NCBI GenBank assembly: GCA_002373205.1
Contig: DFJV01000058.1
Coordinates: 1 to 7,267 of the forward strand
Direction: 5' to 3'
DNA length: 7,267 bases
Origin: Treponema sp. UBA3662
Lineage (GTDB): Bacteria > Spirochaetota > Spirochaetia > Treponematales > Treponemataceae
Shown: positions 1 through 5,311 of the stretch, one piece after another
How the letters are laid out: every line of letters begins with the position of its first letter
Numbering within the stretch: position 1 is the stretch's first letter
The notes under the pieces: generated by a model
Database searches by the model: none
What the model was told of the DNA's origin: nothing
Seen by the model: the letters and a program-made list of their open reading frames with translations, nothing else
Translations under genes and position numbers: made by a program

Positions 1-2
1 TT

Positions 3-335
3 GAGCTTGCCTTTGAAACGCCTTTTTACGAGGACGGCTTTTTCCTGATTTTTGCCGCAGATTACATTACGGACGGAGAGGGTGAACATAAGGAGCAGGC
101 TTTGCTTACCGGTCTTGATGTGGGCTACTGCGTGAATTCTATTCTTCAGCCCTATGTAGGGACTTTTGCCGGAGTAAAATGGACAGACACTTTTTCTTTG
201 GAGAACATCGGTTTTGCGTGGAAAGTCTGCGCTGGCAACCGCTTTTCCTTCTCGTCATTTATAGTGCGGGCAGAAGTATCCTATTGTTCTGTTCTAAAAG
301 GGACGGCTATGGTAGCGATAGGAATTGGGCTTTGA
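3..335 (+). CDS. C-terminal fragment of an unrecognised protein, possibly an outer-membrane beta-barrel
   Basis: An open frame enters at the left edge and ends at TGA 333-335, giving 110 residues; the true start lies outside the window. I do not recognise the family. The visible part has no obvious helix and is built of short stretches alternating hydrophobic and polar residues, rich in Gly and aromatics, separated by turns such as the DGEGEHKEQ segment. It ends in a hydrophobic strand, TAMVAIGIGL. This fits the last strands of an outer-membrane barrel or another all-beta envelope protein. Three cysteines and a final Leu rather than Phe or Trp argue against a textbook porin. Reading is continuous from position 3, and the Met at 102 is internal, not a start. 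There is no clear T-tract terminator after it, so read-through towards the reductase gene is possible. Confidence 0.6.
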   Translation, partial: ELAFETPFYEDGFFLIFAADYITDGEGEHKEQALLTGLDVGYCVNSILQPYVGTFAGVKWTDTFSLENIGFAWKVCAGNRFSFSSFIVRAEVSYCSVLKGTAMVAIGIGL

Positions 336-434
336 GGATGCAGCAGAAAAAAGCGCCACCCACTGGGCCTGTTGGGCAGCGGATGATTTAGCTGGATTCA
401 AAAGGCAAGTGCCGCATTATTTAAAGAAAAAAAC

Positions 435-463
435 TTGACTTATGGCTGTTGTTAATTCAGAAT
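435..463 (+). promoter_or_regulatory. Putative sigma70 promoter of the aldo/keto reductase gene
   Basis: TTGACT at 435-440 matches the -35 consensus at five of six bases. It is followed after 17 bases by CAGAAT at 458-463, which matches the -10 consensus at four of six. Predicted transcription would begin near 470, leaving a leader of about 28 bases before the ATG at 498. The -10 lies inside an 11-base palindrome, AATTCAGAATT (454-464), which could be an operator. The -10 is weak, hence moderate confidence. Confidence 0.45.
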
Positions 464-484
464 TGAGGGTGGAATATTTTTAAA

Positions 485-490
485 GTGAGG
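485..490 (+). promoter_or_regulatory. Ribosome-binding site that decides the reductase start
   Basis: GTGAGG at 485-490 contains a GAGG core lying 7 bases before ATG 498. The alternative ATG at 492 begins one base after the core, too close for initiation, so 498 is preferred. Confidence 0.6.
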
Positions 491-497
491 AATGATT

Positions 498-1487
498 ATG
501 TATTTGGCGAAGGATGAACGCTATGACACTATGGTCTACAGAAAATGTGGGGAGAGCGGATTAAAGCTGCCGGAGGTTTCGCTTGGACTTTGGCACAATT
601 TTGGGGATAATTCAACTTATGCGAACATGAAGCAGATGATTTTTACTGCTTTTGACAACGGTATAACCCACTTTGACCTTGCAAACAATTACGGTCCTGT
701 TGGCGGGGCGGCAGAAAGCAATTTTGGAAAGATTCTGCACGAGGAGCTGCCGCACTACCGCGACGAGATGATTATAAGTACAAAGGCAGGCTATACGATG
801 TGGCCGGGACCTTACGGGGACTTCGGAAGCCGCAAGTACCTGCTTGCAAGTCTTGACCAGAGCCTAAAACGCATGAATCTGGATTACGTTGACATTTTTT
901 ACCACCACCGCATGGATAAGGATACTCCGCTTGAAGAAACCATGGGTGCTCTTGCCCAGGCTGTTAGTAGCGGAAAGGCCTTGTATGCCGGGCTTTCAAA
1001 TTATGACGGTGCAACGCTAAAAAAGGCGGCTGCAATTTTGGATGAACTAAAGGTTCCCTTTGTGATTAACCAGAACCGCTACAATATTTTTGACCGCGAG
1101 ATTGAAAAGAACGGCCTTAAAAAGATGGCGGCTAAGCTTGGCAAGGGAATTATCTGCTTTAGTCCGCTTGCCCAGGGGCTTTTGACTGACCGCTACATTA
1201 ACGGCATTCCGGAAGATTCCCGCATAAAGACGGACGGACGCTTTTTAAAGGAGTCAAACCTTACCAAAGAGAAGCTTCTTCAGATAAAGAGGCTGAACGA
1301 CATTGCGCAAAAGAGGGGGCAGTCGCTTGCCCAGATGGCGCTTGCCTGGCTCTTGAAGGACGGTGATGTTACAAGCGTTATAATTGGGGCTTCAAAGACT
1401 TCTCAGATTATGGATAACATTGCGGCTCTTAGGAACACAAAGTTTTCCGCGGCGGAGCTTTCTGCAATAGACAAGGCTTCGGTTTAA
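498..1487 (+). CDS. yghZ: Aldo/keto reductase, YghZ / L-glyceraldehyde 3-phosphate reductase type
   Basis: This is a cytoplasmic NADPH-dependent reductase of 329 residues, a single (beta/alpha)8 barrel. It is strikingly close to Escherichia coli YghZ (GpR, AKR14A family): shared stretches recalled from that protein include SLGLWHNFG, GITHFDLANNYGP, MWPGPYG, SRKYLLASLDQSLKRM, SPLAQGLL and RGQSMAQMALSWLLKD-like helices. The aldo/keto reductase tetrad is visible as Asp60, Tyr65, Lys96 and His137 (numbered from ATG 498). The cofactor-binding end IIGAS is present near the C terminus. The known family reaction is reduction of L-glyceraldehyde 3-phosphate to L-glycerol 3-phosphate, with activity on methylglyoxal. 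Related sequences include potassium-channel beta-subunit-like proteins, but the WHNFG and NNYGP signatures favour the YghZ group. The C terminus is about 15 residues shorter than in E. coli. The start follows the GAGG spacing; ATG 492 would add two residues. The gene has its own putative promoter and terminator, so it is probably monocistronic. Confidence 0.95.
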   Translation: MYLAKDERYDTMVYRKCGESGLKLPEVSLGLWHNFGDNSTYANMKQMIFTAFDNGITHFDLANNYGPVGGAAESNFGKILHEELPHYRDEMIISTKAGYTMWPGPYGDFGSRKYLLASLDQSLKRMNLDYVDIFYHHRMDKDTPLEETMGALAQAVSSGKALYAGLSNYDGATLKKAAAILDELKVPFVINQNRYNIFDREIEKNGLKKMAAKLGKGIICFSPLAQGLLTDRYINGIPEDSRIKTDGRFLKESNLTKEKLLQIKRLNDIAQKRGQSLAQMALAWLLKDGDVTSVIIGASKTSQIMDNIAALRNTKFSAAELSAIDKASV

Positions 1488-1496
1488 GTGCAATTT

Positions 1497-1534
1497 GTTG
1501 CCGTGGCCTTTAGGGGTTACGGTGACTTTTGTTT
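1497..1534 (+). terminator. Rho-independent terminator of the reductase gene
   Basis: A 12-pair stem (GTTGCCGTGGCC at 1497-1508 with GGTTACGGTGAC at 1515-1526) closes a six-base loop and is followed by TTTTGTTT at 1527-1534. It begins 10 bases after the reductase stop. Four of the pairs are G-U in plus-strand RNA; on the minus strand they become A-C mismatches, and no T tract follows there. It should therefore stop only plus-strand transcription, which would otherwise run into the convergent radical SAM gene. Confidence 0.8.
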
Positions 1535-1557
1535 GTGGAAGTTTTAGCCGAGGCGGC

Positions 1558-3474
1558 TTATCCGTGGGGATAGAATGTGCGAAGTAAGTCCATTCTGCCT
1601 GCGGTCTTGAGGGCTTCTATTACAAGGCCTTTGTTTTCCCTTTTGTTGAACTGCAAGAGAGCCCTTTGCAGTTTGCGCTCTCGTGCACCGCGTGCGACGT
1701 AGACTTTTTGCAGGGAACCGTCGGCATTCTTTTTGTGGGGATTCAGTCCCGTCCAGTACATACATGTGGAAAGGCTTCCCGGCGTTGGGTAGAAATCCTG
1801 CACCTGGTCGGGGACAAAGCCTGTCTTTTTAAGATAGAGTGCAACTTCTATAGCCTCGTTAAGACCTGCTCCCGGATGTGAACATATATAGTAGGGAACA
1901 AGGTACTGCTTTTTGCCAAGTTCTTTGTTTACGCGCGCATATTCTGAACTGAATTTTTCGTAGAGTGAATGGCAGCTTTTTCTCATTAGTGCAAGGACAG
2001 AGTCGCTTACGTGTTCCGGGGCAACTTTAAGCTGGCCTGAGATGTGGTCTTTGCAAAGTTCGTAGAGGAAGGTTTTGTCTTTGTCCATCATCAGGTAGTC
2101 AAAGCGGATTCCTGAGCGGATGAATACTTTCTTTACATTTGGCAGGGACTTTAGCTTTCTTAGAAGTTCCACATAGTCCGTGTGGTCAACTTTTACGTTG
2201 GGGCAGGGGTTTGTTCCTAAGCAATCTCGCTTGGGGCAGGCTCCTCTTTTGGCCTGAAGTTGGCAGGCATCGTGGCGGAAGTTTGCGGTTGGGCCTCCTA
2301 CGTCGTGTATGTAGCCCTTAAAGTCCGGGTCTTGTGTCATAAGTGAGGCTTCTTTTAAAAGGCTCTGGTGGCTCCTTGACTGGATTCTTCTTCCCTGATG
2401 AAAAGTTATTGCGCAAAAACTGCATGCTCCAAAGCATCCCCTGCAACTTGTAAGGCTGAATTTTACCTCTTCCAGTGCCAGTATGCCACTCTTTCCGTTT
2501 TCCGCAGGCTTGTCGTAGATTGGGTGCCATCTTCTTGTAAAGGGAAGCTCGTAGATTGCGTCAAATTCTTTTGTTGTTAGCGGAAGGGCAGGTGGCTCTT
2601 GTACTACATAGCGGCTTTCCGCTGCTTCTATAAGCGTGTGGGCGTTTATTGCATCCGTGTTTTCTTCCTGCACAAGATAGGACCTTGCAAACAGGTCTTT
2701 GCATTCTGCCGTGTCTTTGCAGATTTCTGCGTATGGGGGAAGCATTAGGGCCGGCTTTTTCTGGGAAGCGGGGTTGTTGCTTGCGGAAGTTTCTGCTTCT
2801 GTTGCCGGGGTGGCATCTGGTGCTTGCAGTGCGGGAATATATTGCGGCAGTTCATCCGCTTTTCCTGTATACCAACAGGTTCCCCTTATTCCGCGGATTT
2901 GTCTTACAGGAATTCCTTCCCTTAGCTTTGCCGCTATTTCTAGAATTGCGTGTTCACCCATGCCGTACATCAGAAGGTCTGCCTTGGAGTCAAGAAGGAT
3001 TGAGCGCTTTACGGTGTTTGACCAGTAGTCGTAGTGGCTGAACCTTCTAAGCGAGGCTTCTATTCCGCCGATTAGCACAGCAACGCCCTTGTAGGCTTCG
3101 CGGATTTTTGCAGTGTACTTTATGATTGCCCTGTCCGGCCTTCTGCCTGCAATTCCTCCGTGGGAATAGGCATCTTCGGAGCGGGGCTTGTTGTTTGCGG
3201 TGTAGTTGCTTACCATGCTGTCCATGGCACCCGCGCTTACAAGAAAGGCAAGGCGGGGGCGGCCAAATTCCTTAAAGCTTTCTGCGCTTGTAAAGTCGGG
3301 CTGGGCAAGGAGCCCTACCGTGTATCCGTTTGCTTCTAGCAGCCGGCAGAGCAGGGCGGCGGCAAAAGATGCGTGGTCTACATAAGCGTCTCCGCTTACA
3401 AAAACAAAGTCAACCTCTTTTATGCCGCGCTTTTCCAAGTCCTCTTTGCAGATGGCAAGAAATTTGTTTTCCAT
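1558..3474 (-). CDS. ygiQ: YgiQ family radical SAM protein
   Basis: This 638-residue protein belongs to the YgiQ (UPF0313) group of radical SAM enzymes, whose substrate is not established. The N-terminal domain (about 1-200) carries the family signatures SGDAYVDHASF (27-37), AGRRPDRA (109-116), GGIEASLRRFSHYDYWS (136-152) and DSKADLLMYGMGE (162-174). An Ala/Thr/Pro/Ser-rich linker follows (about 206-245). The radical SAM core has the CX3CX2C cluster motif at Cys347, Cys351 and Cys354, with IQSRS just after. DVGGPTANFR (391-400) precedes a second cysteine set, Cys404, Cys413, Cys418 and Cys424, which matches the family pattern and may bind a further metal site. KVAPEH (483-488) and QDFYPTPGSLSTCMYWTG (559-576) are also typical. 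The C terminus stops soon after the AGRMDLL segment, about 100 residues shorter than E. coli YgiQ, whose extra tail is low-complexity. ATG 3474 gives the normal short N terminus, although no strong Shine-Dalgarno precedes it; translation may be coupled to the lipoprotein gene 30 bases upstream. No clear terminator follows. Confidence 0.96.
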   Translation of the reverse strand: MENKFLAICKEDLEKRGIKEVDFVFVSGDAYVDHASFAAALLCRLLEANGYTVGLLAQPDFTSAESFKEFGRPRLAFLVSAGAMDSMVSNYTANNKPRSEDAYSHGGIAGRRPDRAIIKYTAKIREAYKGVAVLIGGIEASLRRFSHYDYWSNTVKRSILLDSKADLLMYGMGEHAILEIAAKLREGIPVRQIRGIRGTCWYTGKADELPQYIPALQAPDATPATEAETSASNNPASQKKPALMLPPYAEICKDTAECKDLFARSYLVQEENTDAINAHTLIEAAESRYVVQEPPALPLTTKEFDAIYELPFTRRWHPIYDKPAENGKSGILALEEVKFSLTSCRGCFGACSFCAITFHQGRRIQSRSHQSLLKEASLMTQDPDFKGYIHDVGGPTANFRHDACQLQAKRGACPKRDCLGTNPCPNVKVDHTDYVELLRKLKSLPNVKKVFIRSGIRFDYLMMDKDKTFLYELCKDHISGQLKVAPEHVSDSVLALMRKSCHSLYEKFSSEYARVNKELGKKQYLVPYYICSHPGAGLNEAIEVALYLKKTGFVPDQVQDFYPTPGSLSTCMYWTGLNPHKKNADGSLQKVYVARGARERKLQRALLQFNKRENKGLVIEALKTAGRMDLLRTFYPHG

Positions 3475-3480
3475 AGACAG

Positions 3481-3509
3481 CTTGCTTAGACTAGCCTTGT
3501 AAGACTAGC
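3481..3509. repeat. Imperfect tandem duplication across the lipoprotein stop codon
   Basis: CTTGCTTAGACTAGC (3481-3495) is followed directly by CTTGTAAGACTAGC (3496-3509). The last eight bases, AGACTAGC, are identical. The second unit contains the TAG stop of the lipoprotein gene (3505-3507, minus strand), so nearly the whole 30-base spacer before the radical SAM gene is made of this repeat. Confidence 0.75.
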
Positions 3510-4506
3510 GCGTGATGTTTACGGAAGAGAGTGAAATTTCTTTTTTGTACTTTAATGGCAGGTTTGGAGCGTATGATGTCTCCGGGAAGGAGAGGCCTGA
3601 ATCAAGTACGAATGTTGGGTTTGAGCCCTTTTTGTTCAAGAGCTGGACTATAAAGTTGCCGGACTTTAGCGTGTTGAGGGAAACCTTCATCGGGATTTTT
3701 CCTGATGATGCGCTGATAGAATTTCCGCCTACAGGTGAAACATTTGCGAGTGTTTTTCCAGCAGTGTCCTGAAGTGAGCAAGAGTTGATGAGGAAGTTCC
3801 AGGCGGCGCTTCCTGCATTTGCAACGTTAAGGTCAAAGTTAAGGTCAAGGTTAAGGTCAACTCCGTCAAATGTGTCTGAGCTAAGGCTGCGTCCTGCCAA
3901 AATTGATGCGGCTACTGTTGCTGCCTTAACAGGGTTCATTCCACCGTTTACCAGGGAGCTCTTTAGGTCGCCAAGTGTTGGTAGCTGAATCTTTGGGTTT
4001 GAAACGGAAAGACTTGGCTTAATTACAGGCACTTCAAAGCTCTTGCTGAATGGAAGGGTAAGGTTCTGTCCTGCACCAAGGGCTTCGCTAAGGTTAAGGG
4101 ATACATTGCCGTCGAATGTGAATGGAAGGGCCTTTTTGCTGCTTGAAGAAGATGCGCCCTTTGCCATGCTGATGATTTTGTCGTATGGAATCTTAAAGTT
4201 AACGCTGTTTGTCTTTGAACCCATTGCGGCAACGCTTATGCCTTTGTCCGTAACAATTTTTGCATAGGTTGAACTGTCCTGAAGCAGATTTCCTTCCAGT
4301 TTGTCGATTGTGAAAGCAACCGGATATGGGTTTGTGATTGAATAGTCAACATTGAATGTAATTCCTTCCAAATCCAGGGATTTGATTCCTACTCCCTTCA
4401 TGGAAAGAGAGGGTGTAGCTAAAATTCCCGAAAGCGATTCGCAGGAAAATGTTATGACCGAAAGAATTGCAGCCAAAGCTCCGCAGAAAAATACAGATTT
4501 TTTCAT
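3505..4506 (-). CDS. Probable lipoprotein with two LEA14/WHy-like domains
   Basis: This 333-residue protein starts with a signal peptide: MKKS, a hydrophobic core (5-20), then Cys22 preceded by ITFS. This loose lipobox is acceptable for spirochaetes but weak by E. coli rules. The first WHy/LEA_2-like domain (about 35-115) runs LDLEGITFNVDYSITNPYPV; the NPYPV after a strand is the classic family hallmark. A Ser-rich stretch (118-123) and an Asn/Leu/Ser-rich middle follow. A second, more divergent copy (about 205-325) has DLNLDLNFDLNVANAGSAAWNF, with LQD and a later basic/hydrophobic strand in register with the first copy. The DLN stretch is encoded by a 12-base tandem repeat. The family is a beta-sandwich linked to desiccation and stress in plants and found in many bacterial envelope proteins; the bacterial role is mostly unknown. 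AGGAG lies 8 bases before the ATG. It is first in a likely two-gene operon with the YgiQ gene. An alternative is a secreted non-lipidated protein. Confidence 0.8.
   Translation of the reverse strand: MKKSVFFCGALAAILSVITFSCESLSGILATPSLSMKGVGIKSLDLEGITFNVDYSITNPYPVAFTIDKLEGNLLQDSSTYAKIVTDKGISVAAMGSKTNSVNFKIPYDKIISMAKGASSSSSKKALPFTFDGNVSLNLSEALGAGQNLTLPFSKSFEVPVIKPSLSVSNPKIQLPTLGDLKSSLVNGGMNPVKAATVAASILAGRSLSSDTFDGVDLNLDLNFDLNVANAGSAAWNFLINSCSLQDTAGKTLANVSPVGGNSISASSGKIPMKVSLNTLKSGNFIVQLLNKKGSNPTFVLDSGLSFPETSYAPNLPLKYKKEISLSSVNITR
3826..3861. repeat. Three in-frame 12-base tandem repeats in the lipoprotein gene
   Basis: Read on the minus strand, the units are GTTGACCTTAAC, CTTGACCTTAAC and TTTGACCTTAAC. 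They differ only in the first base and encode VDLN, LDLN and FDLN (residues 216-227). The result is an alternating strand in which the first residue of each unit stays hydrophobic. The length is a multiple of three, so gain or loss of a unit keeps the frame. Confidence 0.9.
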
Positions 4507-4514
4507 AAAATAAA

Positions 4515-4519
4515 CTCCT
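4515..4519 (-). promoter_or_regulatory. Ribosome-binding site of the lipoprotein gene
   Basis: AGGAG on the minus strand lies 8 bases before ATG 4506, ordinary spacing, and confirms that start. Confidence 0.75.
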
Positions 4520-4547
4520 GTTTTTACGGTTTTTTAAGACTGTCTAT

Positions 4548-4577
4548 ATTTTAATGCCTAAACATAGGAAATTTCAA
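4548..4577 (-). promoter_or_regulatory. Putative sigma70 promoter of the lipoprotein-ygiQ operon
   Basis: On the minus strand TTGAAA (4577-4572) and TAAAAT (4553-4548) each match consensus at five of six bases with an 18-base spacer. Transcription would start near 4541, giving a leader of about 35 bases. A nine-base palindrome, AGACTGTCT (4537-4545), sits at the predicted start and could bind a regulator. The -35 overlaps that of the divergent promoter. Confidence 0.6.
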
Positions 4578-4604
4578 GACAAATAAAGTAAAATTCGCTA
4601 TACT
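4576..4604 (+). promoter_or_regulatory. Putative sigma70 promoter of the C39 peptidase gene
   Basis: AAGACA (4576-4581, four of six) and TATACT (4599-4604, five of six) are spaced by 17 bases. The predicted start of transcription is near 4611. This makes the upstream TTG at 4610 unusable and leaves a leader of only about 11 bases before TTG 4622, just enough to contain the GGAG. Confidence 0.55.
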
Positions 4605-4611
4605 TCTACTT

Positions 4612-4615
4612 GGAG
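4612..4615 (+). promoter_or_regulatory. Ribosome-binding site that decides the peptidase start
   Basis: GGAG at 4612-4615 lies 6 bases before the TTG at 4622. The longer frame would start at TTG 4610, which overlaps this site and has no purine-rich stretch before it, so 4622 is preferred. Confidence 0.6.
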
Positions 4616-4621
4616 TATAAT

Positions 4622-5266
4622 TTGAAGAGAATTCTGCCTGTATTGTTTTTTATTCTTGTTTGTATGGCAACGCTTGTCTATCTGGGAAGGGCAATTCCCT
4701 CTTTTAGGGCCAACGTTTCCGAGAACAAAGGCATTTACAAGGCCATCCCCCTAAACCGCAGCCAGTTTTTGCGGCAGACATACAACAACTGCGCACCCTA
4801 TTCAGCAATGGCGGTTATTTCTATCCTAAGAAAAAATATTATTGATCCTGAAAAGCTTGCTTCGGAAATAAACTGGAGGATGGAAAAGAATTTGACTTTC
4901 CCACAGGGGCTAGTGAACCTTTTGCATAATTATGATGTGGAAACCAAGGAATATGCAATGTCCCGTTATTCCAACGAGGAAAAAATCAACTGGCTAAAGA
5001 ATATGGCAGACAACAATACGCCTGTTGTTCTTTTGGTAAAGCAGCATAATATACTTCATTTTATAACCTTGCTTGGCTATGATTCCCACGGCTTTATGTT
5101 CTATGACTCTATGCAGGAGCGCCGGGGTGAAAATTCCGAGATGACAAAAGTTGACCATCCCGAATATGAAGGCAACCGTTATTATTCAGCAGAAGAATTT
5201 CTTCCCATGTGGAATGAAGGGCATGTAGGCATTTTCTTTAAGAACTGGGCTGTCGTTTGTTACTAA
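4622..5266 (+). CDS. Membrane-anchored C39-like cysteine peptidase
   Basis: This 214-residue protein has a short basic N terminus (KR) followed by one hydrophobic segment (about 4-23), then an extracytoplasmic domain. The segment continues past its only cysteine, so it reads as a signal anchor or signal peptide rather than a lipobox. The domain fits the papain-like C39 family: Gln52 (oxyanion hole) and Cys57 in QTYNNCAPYSAM, His146 in LHFITLLGYD, and Asp162 in FMFYDS. These are the expected catalytic residues in order and spacing. C39 enzymes cut double-glycine leader peptides when fused to ABC exporters. Stand-alone forms like this one have largely unknown substrates, and no transporter or leader peptide lies nearby. 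The start is TTG 4622, chosen from the GGAG spacing and the promoter; TTG 4610 would add four residues. It is probably co-transcribed with the GH3 gene 45 bases downstream. The gene ends in a duplicated stop region. Confidence 0.85.
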   Translation: MKRILPVLFFILVCMATLVYLGRAIPSFRANVSENKGIYKAIPLNRSQFLRQTYNNCAPYSAMAVISILRKNIIDPEKLASEINWRMEKNLTFPQGLVNLLHNYDVETKEYAMSRYSNEEKINWLKNMADNNTPVVLLVKQHNILHFITLLGYDSHGFMFYDSMQERRGENSEMTKVDHPEYEGNRYYSAEEFLPMWNEGHVGIFFKNWAVVCY

Positions 5267-5281
5267 GTCTGTTACTAAGAT
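5258..5281. repeat. 12-base tandem duplication across the peptidase stop codon
   Basis: TGTTACTAAGTC (5258-5269) is followed by TGTTACTAAGAT (5270-5281), identical over the first ten bases. The unit is a multiple of three, so the Cys-Tyr-stop end of the gene is repeated in frame and a second TAA lies at 5276-5278. Confidence 0.8.
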
Positions 5282-5298
5282 TGTTGCAAGATAAACAA

Positions 5299-5304
5299 AA
5301 GGAG
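5299..5304 (+). promoter_or_regulatory. Ribosome-binding site of the GH3 gene
   Basis: AAGGAG at 5299-5304 lies 7 bases before ATG 5312. It is the strongest Shine-Dalgarno in the window and suggests efficient translation. Confidence 0.8.
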
Positions 5305-5311
5305 ATTTTTT

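Larger units (their letters stand above)
336..497 (+). other. Intergenic region with promoter elements, no gene
   Basis: These 162 bases hold no credible coding frame. The first half has a weak imperfect hairpin around 356-384 (CCCA paired with TGGG, outer CGC with GCG across mismatches) with no following T tract, so I do not call it a terminator. The second half holds the putative promoter and ribosome-binding site of the reductase gene, listed separately. Confidence 0.5.

Noticed and set aside
356..384. Hairpin after the left-edge gene as a terminator
   Set aside because: The stem has a two-base mismatch in the middle, a ten-base loop and no following T tract.
492..497. ATG 492 as the start of the reductase
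   Set aside because: It sits one base after the GAGG core, while ATG 498 has 7-base spacing, and the 498 start aligns with the E. coli YghZ N terminus.
1546..1558. AGCCG/CGGCT hairpin at the ygiQ stop as its terminator
   Set aside because: The stem is only five pairs with a three-base loop and is followed on the minus strand by AAAAC rather than a run of T. On the plus strand TATCC follows.
1544..1765. A 73-codon minus-strand frame overlapping the end of ygiQ
   Set aside because: It is a different frame of conserved ygiQ sequence, with an Arg/Lys-rich, structureless translation.
2649..3041. A 130-codon plus-strand open frame inside ygiQ
   Set aside because: It lies wholly opposite conserved YgiQ sequence and its translation is Cys/Leu-rich with no recognisable domain; it is a shadow of the real gene.
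4622..4700. A lipobox at the cysteine of the peptidase N-terminal segment
   Set aside because: The hydrophobic stretch continues for several residues after the cysteine, which fits a membrane anchor rather than a cleaved lipoprotein signal.
4622..5266. The C39 protein as a bacteriocin-processing component
   Set aside because: There is no ABC-transporter domain, no small double-glycine leader peptide and no immunity-like gene in the window.
5267..5311. A separate promoter for the GH3 gene
   Set aside because: No pair of -35 and -10 hexamers with workable spacing is visible in these 45 bases.
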